Of a stretch of DNA of 41,635 bases, positions 7,258 to 15,412 are shown piece by piece; position 1 is the first letter of the stretch; each line of letters begins with the position of its first letter. The notes under the pieces were generated by a model. It worked only from the letters and a program-made list of their open reading frames with translations, was not told the DNA's origin and ran no database searches. Source of the DNA: DASYVD01 sp036000545 (GTDB lineage: Bacteria; Actinomycetota; UBA4738; CALAEC01); contig DASYVD010000011.1 of the NCBI GenBank assembly GCA_036000545.1, forward strand, positions 1-41,635, in the 5' to 3' direction. A program made the translations under genes and the position numbers.

Positions 7258-8529
7258 GTGGCAAAGTTCGGAGAGTCTGACCTTCTGAAGTGCTCTTTCT
7301 GCGGGAAGAGCCAGAAGCAGGTCAAGAAGCTCATCGCCGGCCCAGGCGTCTACATCTGCGACGAGTGCATCGATCTCTGCAACGAGATCATCGAGGAGGA
7401 GCTCTCCGAGACCTCCGAGCTGAAGCTGGAAGAGCTCCCCAAGCCCCGTGAGATCTACGACTTCCTGAACGACTACGTGATCGGCCAGGAGCAGGGCAAG
7501 AAAGTCCTGTCGGTGGCCGTCTACAACCACTACAAGCGCATCCAGGTCGGCCAGACCGATGACGTCGAGCTCCAGAAATCGAACATCCTGGTGCTCGGCC
7601 CGACGGGGTGCGGGAAGACGCTCCTTGCGCAGACGCTGGCCCGGATGCTCAACGTTCCCTTCGCCATCGCCGACGCCACCGCGCTGACCGAAGCGGGCTA
7701 CGTCGGCGAGGACGTGGAGAACATCCTCCTCAAGTTGATCCAGGCGGCCGACTACGACGTGAAGCGGGCGGAGACCGGGATCATCTACATCGACGAGGTC
7801 GACAAGATCGCCCGCAAGTCGGAGAACCCCTCCATCACCAGAGACGTATCCGGCGAGGGCGTGCAACAGGCGCTGCTCAAGATCCTTGAGGGGACCACCG
7901 CCTCGGTCCCGCCCCAGGGGGGTCGCAAGCACCCGCACCAGGAGTTCATCCAGATCGACACCACCAACATCCTGTTCATCTGCGGAGGGGCGTTCTCCGG
8001 CCTCGAGAAGATCATCGAGGGCCGCATCGGCCGAAAGGGCGTGGGGTTCGGAGCCGACATCCGCAGGGCCGAGGACAAGGACCTCGGTGAGATCCTCTCC
8101 CACTCCATGCCCGAGGACCTCCTGAAGTACGGCCTGATCCCCGAGTTCGTGGGGAGGCTGCCTGTCCTCACACACGTGCACAACCTCGACAAGCAGGCGC
8201 TCATCGACATCCTCATCAAACCCAAGAACGCGCTCATCAAGCAATTCAAGAAGTTCTTCGAGTTCGACGGCGTGGAGCTCGTGTTCAGCGACGATGCGCT
8301 CGGGGCCATCGCCGACCAGGCCATCCTGCGGGGGACCGGCGCCCGCGGGCTCCGGGCCATCCTCGAGGAGGTCCTGCTCGGCGTGATGTACGATCTTCCG
8401 TCGCAGAAGGACGTCCGCCAGTGCATGATCGACGCTGACGTCGTGAGCAAGGGCGTCAACCCCACTCTGGTTCCCCGGGCCGAGCGTGCGGCCACCCAAG
8501 TGAGGGCCCGCAAGGAGCGCTCGGCCTGA
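7258..8529 (+). CDS. clpX: ATP-dependent Clp protease ATP-binding subunit ClpX
   Basis: A 423-residue AAA+ unfoldase that feeds substrates to ClpP. The N-terminal zinc-binding domain has C12, C15, C34 and C37. Walker A is GPTGCGKT (114-121), with Cys where Ser is usual. Walker B ends at IIYIDE (175-180). The pore loop GYVG is at 147-150. The ClpP-docking loop reads GVGFGAD, a conservative version of IGF. Sensor-2 GARGLRAIL lies near the C-terminus. The GTG start at 7258 follows a GAGGGTGGGGGG purine run and lies 41 bases after clpP, so it is probably in the same operon. Confidence 0.97.
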   Translation: MAKFGESDLLKCSFCGKSQKQVKKLIAGPGVYICDECIDLCNEIIEEELSETSELKLEELPKPREIYDFLNDYVIGQEQGKKVLSVAVYNHYKRIQVGQTDDVELQKSNILVLGPTGCGKTLLAQTLARMLNVPFAIADATALTEAGYVGEDVENILLKLIQAADYDVKRAETGIIYIDEVDKIARKSENPSITRDVSGEGVQQALLKILEGTTASVPPQGGRKHPHQEFIQIDTTNILFICGGAFSGLEKIIEGRIGRKGVGFGADIRRAEDKDLGEILSHSMPEDLLKYGLIPEFVGRLPVLTHVHNLDKQALIDILIKPKNALIKQFKKFFEFDGVELVFSDDALGAIADQAILRGTGARGLRAILEEVLLGVMYDLPSQKDVRQCMIDADVVSKGVNPTLVPRAERAATQVRARKERSA

Positions 8530-9137
8530 CCGAACCCGGCGCGTCCGTTCCCGCCGGCGTCCCATCCCTCGGCACATCCGCAGACATTCACGTTCTGTTC
8601 GAAGGCTACGTCGGCGAGCGGGTCGCCTCGACGGTCTCTCTCGTCCGGGAGGACGAGGTGCGGGCTGTCGTGGACCCGGGAATGGTCCCCGACGTCGCCG
8701 AAGCGATCCTCGACCCGCTGGCTCGCCTGGGCGAGTCGACGGCCTCGATCTCCGACGTGCTCCTCACCCATCATCACCCCGATCACACCATCAACATGGG
8801 CCTGTTTCCCCGGGCGCGGATCCACGACCACTGGGCCTGGTACCGAGGGGACAAGTGGGTGGACCGTCCGGCCGAGGGATTCGCCCTCTCGCCGTCGGTG
8901 ATGCTGATCGAGACCCCGGGACACACGCCGCAGGACATCACCGTCCTGGCCGGCACGCCGGAAGGCATCGTGGCGCTCACGCACCTGTGGTGGGCTTCCA
9001 CTGGCCCACCCGAGGATCCTTATGCAACCGACCACAAGGCCCTCCATCGGGCGCGGGCCCGGGTGCTCCAGGTGGCCTCCCTGGTGGTCCCGGGCCATGG
9101 CCCGGCGTTCGTTCCGAACGATCGCACCCCGCGCTGA
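8526..9137 (+). CDS. Metallo-beta-lactamase-fold hydrolase (MBLAC1-like); start uncertain
   Basis: A zinc hydrolase of the metallo-beta-lactamase superfamily. The zinc motif HHHPDH (HxHxDH) is at about residues 82-87 counted from 8526. Later metal ligands fit the His in ETPGHTPQD and the His in VPGHGPAF. The protein resembles the MBLAC1 group of small stand-alone hydrolases; its substrate is not known. The start is unresolved. The first ATG/GTG/TTG in frame is GTG at 8658, but the family-like N-terminal strand IHVLFEGYV and ASTVSLVRE lie upstream of it. The only start-like codon covering them is CTG at 8526, which overlaps the clpX TGA and would give coupled translation. It follows clpX directly. 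Confidence 0.72.
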   Translation: MTEPGASVPAGVPSLGTSADIHVLFEGYVGERVASTVSLVREDEVRAVVDPGMVPDVAEAILDPLARLGESTASISDVLLTHHHPDHTINMGLFPRARIHDHWAWYRGDKWVDRPAEGFALSPSVMLIETPGHTPQDITVLAGTPEGIVALTHLWWASTGPPEDPYATDHKALHRARARVLQVASLVVPGHGPAFVPNDRTPR

Positions 9138-9219
9138 GTTCCCAGGTCCAGTGGACAAAGTGACCAACCTGTAACACGCCGCTCGTTCAGGTTGGACCGG
9201 GCTGCGGCCGATAACCAGC

Positions 9220-9930
9220 GTGGGGATGCCCATCCGCGAACGGACCCAGCCCGCACTCTCCGACGAACAGGTCTGGCGCCGCGCCGTTGAGTCGCACGAC
9301 CGGGGCGACGCACGCCTGTCGACGGAACTCGACGACCACGCGGTCCAACCGCTCGCGGCCGCGCTGCTCGGCATGGACGCCGCAGCCATGGCCCTGGAGC
9401 GGGGGAAGATGGAAGAGGCGCAGGAGATCCTCCTCCAGAGCCGCACCCTCGTTCGCAGTGTGACCCAGCGGCTGCGAGGCCTGGTGTTCGAGCTCCGGCC
9501 TCCCAGCCTGGATTCGGGTGGGGTGATGTCCGCGGCGAAAAGCCTGGTGGGGCGGTTCCGCCGGGAGACCGGCCTTGACGGCACGGTGACGGGCGAACTT
9601 CCTCGTCTGAGCCCCGAGTCGGAGATCACCCTGTACCGCGCCCTTCAGGCGGCGCTGGCCAACGTGGCCCGTCACGCCGAGGCCCGCTCCTTCGAGGTCT
9701 CGTTCTCGGTCCGATCAGGCCGGGCCTCCATGAAGGTGCAGGACGACGGGGTGGGGATCGCCGGGCACGGGAACGGGAAGTCAACCGACGGAGGCGAACT
9801 CCCCGCGAACGGGTCCGAACCCGGGACGTTGGCCGGCATCCGGGCTCGCCTCGAGTGGCTCGGCGGCGGCCTGCAGGTCCGCACTCTCTCCGGATCGGGA
9901 ACGCAACTCACCGCCCACGTGCCGGTGTAA
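9220..9930 (+). CDS. Histidine-kinase-like protein with degenerate dimerisation motif
   Basis: A 236-residue soluble protein with the layout of the NarL-type (HisKA_3) sensor kinases: a dimerisation helix pair followed by a GHKL ATPase domain. The ATPase motifs are good: N-box ALANVARHAE (N148), DDGVGI (175-180) and the glycine-rich lid GTLAGIRAR (202-210) with GSGTQL near the end. The phospho-acceptor position is odd: where the family has ELHDxxxQ, this protein has ELDDHAVQ (36-43), with Asp at the expected His and a His two residues later. It has no sensor or membrane segment. It may bind ATP or a partner without classical autophosphorylation. The GTG at 9220 is used; ATG at 9226 is an alternative. 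It stands alone between the MBL-fold gene and valS with no regulator beside it. Confidence 0.72.
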   Translation: MGMPIRERTQPALSDEQVWRRAVESHDRGDARLSTELDDHAVQPLAAALLGMDAAAMALERGKMEEAQEILLQSRTLVRSVTQRLRGLVFELRPPSLDSGGVMSAAKSLVGRFRRETGLDGTVTGELPRLSPESEITLYRALQAALANVARHAEARSFEVSFSVRSGRASMKVQDDGVGIAGHGNGKSTDGGELPANGSEPGTLAGIRARLEWLGGGLQVRTLSGSGTQLTAHVPV

Positions 9931-9980
9931 TCGAGCCCGCAACTCACTCGCCTATTCCCGGCCGCCGGGGCGGTTCGCGC

Positions 9981-9986
9981 TACACT
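9981..9986 (+). promoter_or_regulatory. Possible -10 of valS promoter (TACACT)
   Basis: TACACT ends nine bases before the valS ATG, so a transcript would carry only a leader of about three bases. It matches the TANNNT pattern at other starts in this window but with wider spacing. No -35 is obvious. Confidence 0.35.
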
Positions 9987-9995
9987 CGCCTTCCA

Positions 9996-12725
9996 ATGGC
10001 CGAGCGCTCATTCGACACGACCATACCCAAGGCGTATGACGCCAAGAGCGTCGAGTCTCGCTGGTACGCGGAATGGGTGGATCGAGGGTACTTTCGGGCT
10101 GACCCGACCCGGGTATCCAAGGACCGCCCTCCCTTCTGCATCGTGCTCCCCCCACCGAACGTCACCGGGGCGCTCCACATCGGCCATGCACTGCAACAGA
10201 CGTTGCAGGACGTTCCCATCCGCCGTCGCCGCATGCAGGGCTATGAGACGCTGTGGCTTCCCGGCACCGATCACGCCGGCATCGCCACGCAGGTCGTCGT
10301 GGAACGACACCTCCGTTCGCAGGGCGTCGAGGATCCTCGCTCGCTCGGTCGCGAGGCCTTCGTGGATCGCGTGTGGGAGTGGAAGGAGCAGTACGGCAAC
10401 AGGATCGTCGAGCAGATGCAGGCCTTAGGCAACTCGTGCGACTGGTCGCGACTGCGGTTCACCATGGACGAGCAGCTCTCGCGCGCCGTCCGCGTGGCGT
10501 TCGTCCGCATGTACGAGGACGACCTCATCTACCGGGGAGAGCGGATCGTCAACTGGTGCCCCACAGACCAGACGGCTCTCTCTGACTCGGAGCTCGAGCA
10601 CGACGAGGTGGAGGGAGAACTGGTCACATTCCGATATCCGCTCTCCGACGGCTCCGGGCACATCGACGTGGCCACGACGCGCGTCGAGACGATGCTGGGG
10701 GACACGGGCGTGGCCGTGCACCCCGACGACGAGCGGTACCGCCACCTGGTGGGGAAGACCGTGCGGCATCCGTTCTCGGGCCAGGATCTTCCGATCGTCG
10801 CGGATTCGGCGGTGGATCCGGGGTTCGGGACGGGAGCGGTGAAGGTCACTCCTGCCCACGACGCCACGGACTTCGAGACCGCCGAGCGAACGGGGCTCCC
10901 CAGGCTGAACATCTTGAACGGCGACGGGACGATCTCTGATGCCGCTCCGGGAGGGTTCGCCGGCCTCGATCGCTACGAGGCCCGACGGCGCGTGTACCAG
11001 GTCCTCCGGGAACGCGGGCTGATCGTCAAGGAGGAGCGGCCCTACGTCCATTCGGTGGGGCGCTGCTATCGGTGCCACAGCGAGATCGAGCCGTGGCTCT
11101 CCGGCAAGCAGTGGTTCGTCGCCGTGAGCCGTCTGGCGGGCCCGGCGAAGGAGGCGGCGGAGAGCGGTCGGGTCCGGTTCTTCCCCCTGCGGTGGGTCGG
11201 GCCGTACACCGCGTGGCTCGACAACCTCCGGGACTGGAACATCTCCCGCCAGCTGTGGTGGGGGCATCGTATCCCGGTGTGGTACTGCGAGGACGGCCAC
11301 GAGTTCGCGGCCGTGGAGGATCCGGACACCTGCCCGGAGTGTGGCTCGGGACGGATCGAGCAGGACCCCGACGTCCTCGACACCTGGTTCTCCTCCCAGC
11401 TGTGGCCGTTCTCGACTCTGGGCTGGCCCGACGAGACCGACGACCTCCGCGCGTTCTACCCGACCTCGGTCCTCGTGACTGGCTACGAGATCCTCTATCT
11501 ATGGGTGGCCCGGATGATCATGTCGGGGCTCTATCTCGTTTCTCCTGGGTCCACGCGGACCGGCGATCCCATCCCCTATGAGCACGTGGTCATCCACGGG
11601 CTCGTCCGAGACGAGAAGAATCGGAAGATGTCGAAGTCGCTGGGCAACGTCATCGATCCCCTGGAGGTGATCGAGAGGTTCGGGGCCGATGCCCTCCGAT
11701 TCGCGGTGGTCCGGTTGGCCAGTCCAGAGCAGCAGAACTACCCGATGGGGCTGCGCGATGCGGACGCCGGCCGCAACTTCGCCAACAAGATTTGGAACGC
11801 GGCTCGGCTGGTTTTCGAGGCAGCGCCGGAAGTAGGCGTTCGCGAGATTCGCGCTCCCAAGTCGGCGAGCCTCCTGCAGAGCTGGCTCCTCTCGCGGCAC
11901 GAGGCGTGCCGGGCCGAGGTCGATCAGGCCATGGAGGAATACCGGTTCGACGCCGCCGCCATCGCGCTGCACCGCTTCCTGTGGTCCGAATACTGCGACT
12001 GGGGCCTGGAGATGGCCAAGCCCGCCTTGTACGAGGGCACCGACGACCGGCGGACGAGCACCTGGGGGGTCCTGGCGTGGGTCCTGGAACGCACTCTCCG
12101 GCTGCTGCACCCAATCATGCCGTTCGTCACAGAAGAGATCTGGCAGCGCTTCGAGGCGGGCGAGTCCATCGTGGTCGCTCCGTGGCCGGAGCCCCACTGG
12201 GAGCATCGGGACGAGGACGCCGAGCGACGTGTGTCCTTCGTCGAGGAGGTGGTGTCGTCCCTTCGGCGGTTCCGAAGCGATCACGACGTCTCCCCGTCTC
12301 GCTCGATCTCCGCCCGTGTAATCGTCGAGGGGGACCGGCGAGAAGCCCTCGAGTCCTTGGCGGGGGAGGTCCGCCGGTTGGCCCGTCTCGATGCCCTCGA
12401 CATCACCGATGAGACCCTCGACTCCAGGGGTTCGGCCCGGCTCGTCGTGCAGGGCGCGGAGGTCCTGGTGCCGCTGGCGGGAGTGCTCGATCCCGCCGTG
12501 GAGTGCGAGCGGATCCGGCGCCGGCTGCTCGACCTCGACGGTGACACCGTGCGTGCGGAGCAGAAGCTAGCCAACGAGGGATTCCTGGCGAAAGCGCCGG
12601 CCGAGGTAGTCGAGGCGGAGCGACGGAAGCTCGAGGGTCTGAAGGAAGAGCGAGCCGGACTCGACGCGCAGCTGGTGGAGCTGGGCTGCGCGGACGACGC
12701 TGCCGGCTCGCCCGGCGAGCGCTAG
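9996..12725 (+). CDS. valS: Valyl-tRNA synthetase
   Basis: A class I aminoacyl-tRNA synthetase that charges tRNA-Val and edits mischarged threonine. The Rossmann HIGH motif is at 61-64 (GALHIGHAL) and KMSKS at 544-548 followed by LGNVIDP. The editing (CP1) domain lies between, with TRVETMLGDTGVAVHP and PAHDATDFE. The anticodon-binding domain follows (about 660-800). The C-terminal coiled-coil tRNA arm is present, including the family hallmark GFLAKAP. The length of 909 residues is normal. The ATG at 9996 gives the usual N-terminus (IPKAYDAKSVE). folC begins five bases after the stop, so the two are probably co-transcribed with ndk. Confidence 0.98.
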   Translation: MAERSFDTTIPKAYDAKSVESRWYAEWVDRGYFRADPTRVSKDRPPFCIVLPPPNVTGALHIGHALQQTLQDVPIRRRRMQGYETLWLPGTDHAGIATQVVVERHLRSQGVEDPRSLGREAFVDRVWEWKEQYGNRIVEQMQALGNSCDWSRLRFTMDEQLSRAVRVAFVRMYEDDLIYRGERIVNWCPTDQTALSDSELEHDEVEGELVTFRYPLSDGSGHIDVATTRVETMLGDTGVAVHPDDERYRHLVGKTVRHPFSGQDLPIVADSAVDPGFGTGAVKVTPAHDATDFETAERTGLPRLNILNGDGTISDAAPGGFAGLDRYEARRRVYQVLRERGLIVKEERPYVHSVGRCYRCHSEIEPWLSGKQWFVAVSRLAGPAKEAAESGRVRFFPLRWVGPYTAWLDNLRDWNISRQLWWGHRIPVWYCEDGHEFAAVEDPDTCPECGSGRIEQDPDVLDTWFSSQLWPFSTLGWPDETDDLRAFYPTSVLVTGYEILYLWVARMIMSGLYLVSPGSTRTGDPIPYEHVVIHGLVRDEKNRKMSKSLGNVIDPLEVIERFGADALRFAVVRLASPEQQNYPMGLRDADAGRNFANKIWNAARLVFEAAPEVGVREIRAPKSASLLQSWLLSRHEACRAEVDQAMEEYRFDAAAIALHRFLWSEYCDWGLEMAKPALYEGTDDRRTSTWGVLAWVLERTLRLLHPIMPFVTEEIWQRFEAGESIVVAPWPEPHWEHRDEDAERRVSFVEEVVSSLRRFRSDHDVSPSRSISARVIVEGDRREALESLAGEVRRLARLDALDITDETLDSRGSARLVVQGAEVLVPLAGVLDPAVECERIRRRLLDLDGDTVRAEQKLANEGFLAKAPAEVVEAERRKLEGLKEERAGLDAQLVELGCADDAAGSPGER

Positions 12726-12730
12726 CCGGG

Positions 12731-14020
12731 ATGCGTTTCGCCGAGGCCCTGGCGGACCTCGACGCCCGTCAGCCCGAGCGCATCGTCCCGGACCTCCTCC
12801 GTATCCGGGCCCTGACGGAGCTCCTCGATCATCCCGAGCGCGCCTATCCCACGGTCCACGTGGCGGGGACGAACGGGAAGACGACTACCACCCGGCTGAT
12901 CGGCCGCATCCTGTGCGCCCACGGTCTCTCCGCCGGTGTCTACACCTCACCGCACCTGCACTCGGTGACCGAGCGGCTGGCGCTGTGCGACGCCCCCATC
13001 CCGGAGGAGGAGTTCGCGGAGACGTACGCGCATCTCCAGCCGTACCTGGAGGAGGTCGACCGGCAGGGCGAGCGCGTCACCTACTTCGAGACCCTCACCG
13101 CTCTGGCGTTCCTGTGGTTCGCCGACAAACCGGTTGATGCAGGTGTCTTCGAGGTGGGGATGGGCGGTCGGTGGGACGCCACGAACGTGGTGCGGAGCGA
13201 GGTCGCGGTGATCTGCTCCATCGACCTTGATCACCCCGAGCTCGGATCGACGATCGAGGAGGTGGCACGAGAGAAGGCCGCCATCATCAAGGAGGGCTCG
13301 ACGGCGGTGGTACAGGACACGGGCTCGGCGGAGCTGGCGGCGGTCCACGGGCAGGCCCTGGATGTCGGGGCCACAGTGCTGGTCTACGGCCGTGACTTCT
13401 GGCTGCGCGGCCGAACCGTGGCTGTGGGGGGCCAGCAGGTCAACGCGGCGGGCCCCCATGGGGAATACGAAGAATTGTTCCTCCCTTTCCACGGCGCGCA
13501 CCAGGCACACAACGCCGTGACAGCGATCGTGGCCTGTGAGGTCTTTCTCGGAGGGGCCCTCTCACAAGAAGCCCTGCGGGAGGCGCTCGCCGGCGCGACC
13601 GCTCTCGGCCGGCTCGAGGTCGTCTCGCGGCAGCCGCTCGTCGTGTTGGACGGAGCCCACAACCCGGAGGCCGCACGTTGGGTGGGAGCGGCGCTCGGGG
13701 AGGCCTTCGTGTGGAAGCGACTGCACCTCGTCCTGGGCATCCTGTCGACGAAGGATGCCGATGGGATCGTCGAGCCCCTGGCCTCCCGGACCGACCTCGC
13801 GTACGCGTGCGCCAACTCGAGTCCTCGGTCGCTTCCGCCCGCGGGCGTCGCGGAGGCGTTCCGGCGAGCTGGGATCGACGCCTTCGAGTACTCGACGGTC
13901 GACGAAGCCCTGGATGCCGCTCTCGGCGCCGCCGACGAGGAAGACCTCATCCTGGTGACGGGCTCTCTGTACACTGTCGCGGACGCGCGCCGCCGCTACG
14001 CGGACAAGCCGGAACGATGA
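12731..14020 (+). CDS. folC: Folylpolyglutamate synthase / dihydrofolate synthase
   Basis: A Mur-ligase-family enzyme that makes dihydrofolate and adds glutamate to folates. The P-loop GTNGKTTTTRL lies near residues 46-56. The loop YTSPHLHSVTERL binds the pterin/Mg2+ region. FEVGMGGRWDATN and VLDGAHNPEAARW are the other Mur-ligase hallmarks. The 429-residue length is typical. The start at 12731 is five bases after valS, and its TGA overlaps the ndk ATG, so valS-folC-ndk form a transcriptional unit, a gene order common in Actinomycetota and Firmicutes. Confidence 0.95.
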   Translation: MRFAEALADLDARQPERIVPDLLRIRALTELLDHPERAYPTVHVAGTNGKTTTTRLIGRILCAHGLSAGVYTSPHLHSVTERLALCDAPIPEEEFAETYAHLQPYLEEVDRQGERVTYFETLTALAFLWFADKPVDAGVFEVGMGGRWDATNVVRSEVAVICSIDLDHPELGSTIEEVAREKAAIIKEGSTAVVQDTGSAELAAVHGQALDVGATVLVYGRDFWLRGRTVAVGGQQVNAAGPHGEYEELFLPFHGAHQAHNAVTAIVACEVFLGGALSQEALREALAGATALGRLEVVSRQPLVVLDGAHNPEAARWVGAALGEAFVWKRLHLVLGILSTKDADGIVEPLASRTDLAYACANSSPRSLPPAGVAEAFRRAGIDAFEYSTVDEALDAALGAADEEDLILVTGSLYTVADARRRYADKPER

Positions 14021-14430
14021 GCGAGGAAGACATGCAAGAGACCCTGGTGATCGTGAAGCCCGACGCGGTCCGGCGGGGCCTGATCGGGGAGATCCTCGCG
14101 CGCATCGAACGGAAGGGCCTCCGCATCGCGGAGATGCGGACGATGCGGATCGGCCGAGAGCTTTCGGAGGAGCATTATGCGGAGCACCGGGAGAAGCCCT
14201 TCTTCGATGAGCTTGTGGGATTCATCACCTCCAGCGACGTGGTGGTCGCCCGGGTCGTCGGGGAAGGGGCCGTGGCCGTGGTGCGCGAGCTGATGGGCCC
14301 GACCGATCCGGCCCAGGCACCGCCAGGGACGATCCGTGGAGATTTCGGCCTGCGGATCACGGAGAATCTGATCCACGGCAGCGACTCCTCCGAGACCGCC
14401 AAGCGCGAGCTCGACCTCTTCTTCAGCTAG
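14017..14430 (+). CDS. ndk: Nucleoside diphosphate kinase
   Basis: Transfers the gamma-phosphate between nucleoside triphosphates and diphosphates through a phospho-histidine. The 137-residue protein starts MSEEDMQETLVIVKPDAV, with the conserved KPDAV near the N-terminus and the active-site His in NLIHGSDS near the C-terminus. PGTIRGDFG is the conserved nucleotide-binding segment. The ATG at 14017 overlaps the folC TGA (ATGA). Confidence 0.97.
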   Translation: MSEEDMQETLVIVKPDAVRRGLIGEILARIERKGLRIAEMRTMRIGRELSEEHYAEHREKPFFDELVGFITSSDVVVARVVGEGAVAVVRELMGPTDPAQAPPGTIRGDFGLRITENLIHGSDSSETAKRELDLFFS

Positions 14431-14470
14431 CCGCCCCGAGAGGTCTCGCCCCCGTGTCCCCCAAATGACC

Positions 14471-14500
14471 CCCTTGTGCCCCGTCCTACAATCCCTTGTG
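14471..14500 (+). promoter_or_regulatory. rodZ promoter region: TACAAT -10 between two CCCTTGTG direct repeats
   Basis: TACAAT at 14487-14492 is a good -10. The 8-base direct repeat CCCTTGTG occurs at 14471-14478 and 14493-14500, 22 bases apart, about two turns of the helix, so a dimeric regulator could bind on one face. A GTG at 14498 sits five bases after the -10 and opens a 13-codon frame ending in TAA at 14537-14539, four bases before the rodZ GTG. This is read from spacing only. Confidence 0.4.
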
Positions 14501-14542
14501 GGGGAAGGGCACCGGAGCGCGATCGAGGGGATCGGGTAAGCG

Positions 14543-15289
14543 GTGGCTGTGGGGCTTTCCTCCGAGAAGAATGTGGGGCGCCGGCTCCGAGAGGCGCGGG
14601 TGGCTCGGGCCCTGGAGCTCGACCGGGCCGCTCAGGAGACCAGGATCCACCGCAAGTTCCTCGAGGCCCTGGAGCGCGACGCTCCCCCGGAGGATTTCCC
14701 TGCCCCAATGTATGCCCGGGCCTTTCTACGCGAGTACGCTCGCTATCTCGGTCTCGACCCCGAGCCTCTCGTCGACTCGTACCGCATGAACCACCTGGAG
14801 CCGGAACCCCCGCTCCGGCCTCCCGTTCCCATCGAGCGATCGTCGGCCGCCTGGGTGGGGACGACTCTTGCCTTGGTCTCCGTGGCGGCCCTGCTGGCGA
14901 TCGCCGTCTTCGCCGGGCCCCGGGAGGATCGCCCGATGCCCCGGGTGGCCTCGCCTCCCACCAGCCCGTCGCCATCGCCACCCACCGTCGCGGGGGAGCG
15001 GACCAAGGAACAGCCCCGGGGCGTGCTCCTTACGATCCGGGTGACCGAACGCCCCAGCTGGATCAATGTGATCCGGGACGGGAAGGACCTCCTCCGGCGG
15101 ACGCTGGAGCCTGGGACCGAACGGACCTTCCGGGACCGCCGGCAACTGGACTTCGTCATCGGCGACGCGGGCGCGGTCCGAGTGATCCTCAACGGTAAGC
15201 GGCTGGGCGCACTCGGGGACGACGGACAGGTGTTCACAGGGTCCGCGGTGCTACGCAAGGGAAAGGCGCGACTGACTTCAGACTCCTGA
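14543..15289 (+). CDS. RodZ-like HTH / transmembrane protein
   Basis: A 248-residue single-pass membrane protein with the RodZ layout. The N-terminal cytoplasmic helix-turn-helix domain spans about 8-80 (GRRLREARVARALELDRAA, then YARAFLREYARYLGLD). A Pro-rich linker leads to one membrane helix (about 103-125). A Ser/Pro-rich spacer precedes a C-terminal beta domain of the DUF4115 type (about 165-245). In rod-shaped bacteria RodZ ties MreB filaments to the elongation machinery, and mreBCD, mrdA and rodA lie 12 kb downstream. The start is GTG at 14543. The gene is convergent with the fab operon. Confidence 0.82.
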   Translation: MAVGLSSEKNVGRRLREARVARALELDRAAQETRIHRKFLEALERDAPPEDFPAPMYARAFLREYARYLGLDPEPLVDSYRMNHLEPEPPLRPPVPIERSSAAWVGTTLALVSVAALLAIAVFAGPREDRPMPRVASPPTSPSPSPPTVAGERTKEQPRGVLLTIRVTERPSWINVIRDGKDLLRRTLEPGTERTFRDRRQLDFVIGDAGAVRVILNGKRLGALGDDGQVFTGSAVLRKGKARLTSDS

Positions 15290-15301
15290 TACAACTACGT
15301 C

Positions 15302-15412
15302 ATGAAGGGTCCGGTCGGAAGAGCAAACGGAGAGATTCCACTGGAAGATCTCATCGCGGTGACTGAGTCCCTCATACAGGAGAGCCCGCCCTCTCCTGCC
15401 CCGAGCTCCTAG
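15302..15412 (+). CDS. Possible 36-residue small protein
   Basis: An ATG frame of 36 codons, MKGPVGRANGEIPLEDLIAV and on, ending with TAG four bases inside the 3' end of fabF. The composition is protein-like in its first two-thirds and Pro/Ser-rich at the end. TACAAC at 15290-15295 lies exactly six bases before the ATG, the same spacing as several other starts here, but its last base is not T. A perfect hairpin lies within it (15377-15398). It could equally be only the 3' non-coding region between convergent genes. I recognise no homologue. Confidence 0.25.
   Translation: MKGPVGRANGEIPLEDLIAVTESLIQESPPSPAPSS
15377..15398. terminator. Candidate bidirectional terminator between rodZ and fabF
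   Basis: A perfect 8-bp inverted repeat, CAGGAGAG (15377-15384) and CTCTCCTG (15391-15398), with a 6-base C-rich loop, in the gap between two converging genes. No T-run follows on either strand, as is common for high-GC actinobacterial terminators. Confidence 0.45.

Noticed and set aside
7367..7372. ClpX Walker-A Cys (GPTGCGKT) as a functional oddity
   Set aside because: The P-loop Lys and Thr are intact; Ser-to-Cys at this position is a mild change unlikely to matter.
7785..9629. Very long open frame (about 614 codons) on the minus strand opposite clpX and the histidine-kinase-like gene
   Set aside because: It is a GC-rich shadow of well-identified plus-strand genes; its composition is Arg/Ser/Pro-rich with no recognisable domain.
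14474..14492. TTGTGC as a -35 for the TACAAT before rodZ
   Set aside because: The gap is only seven bases, too short for a sigma-70 type promoter.
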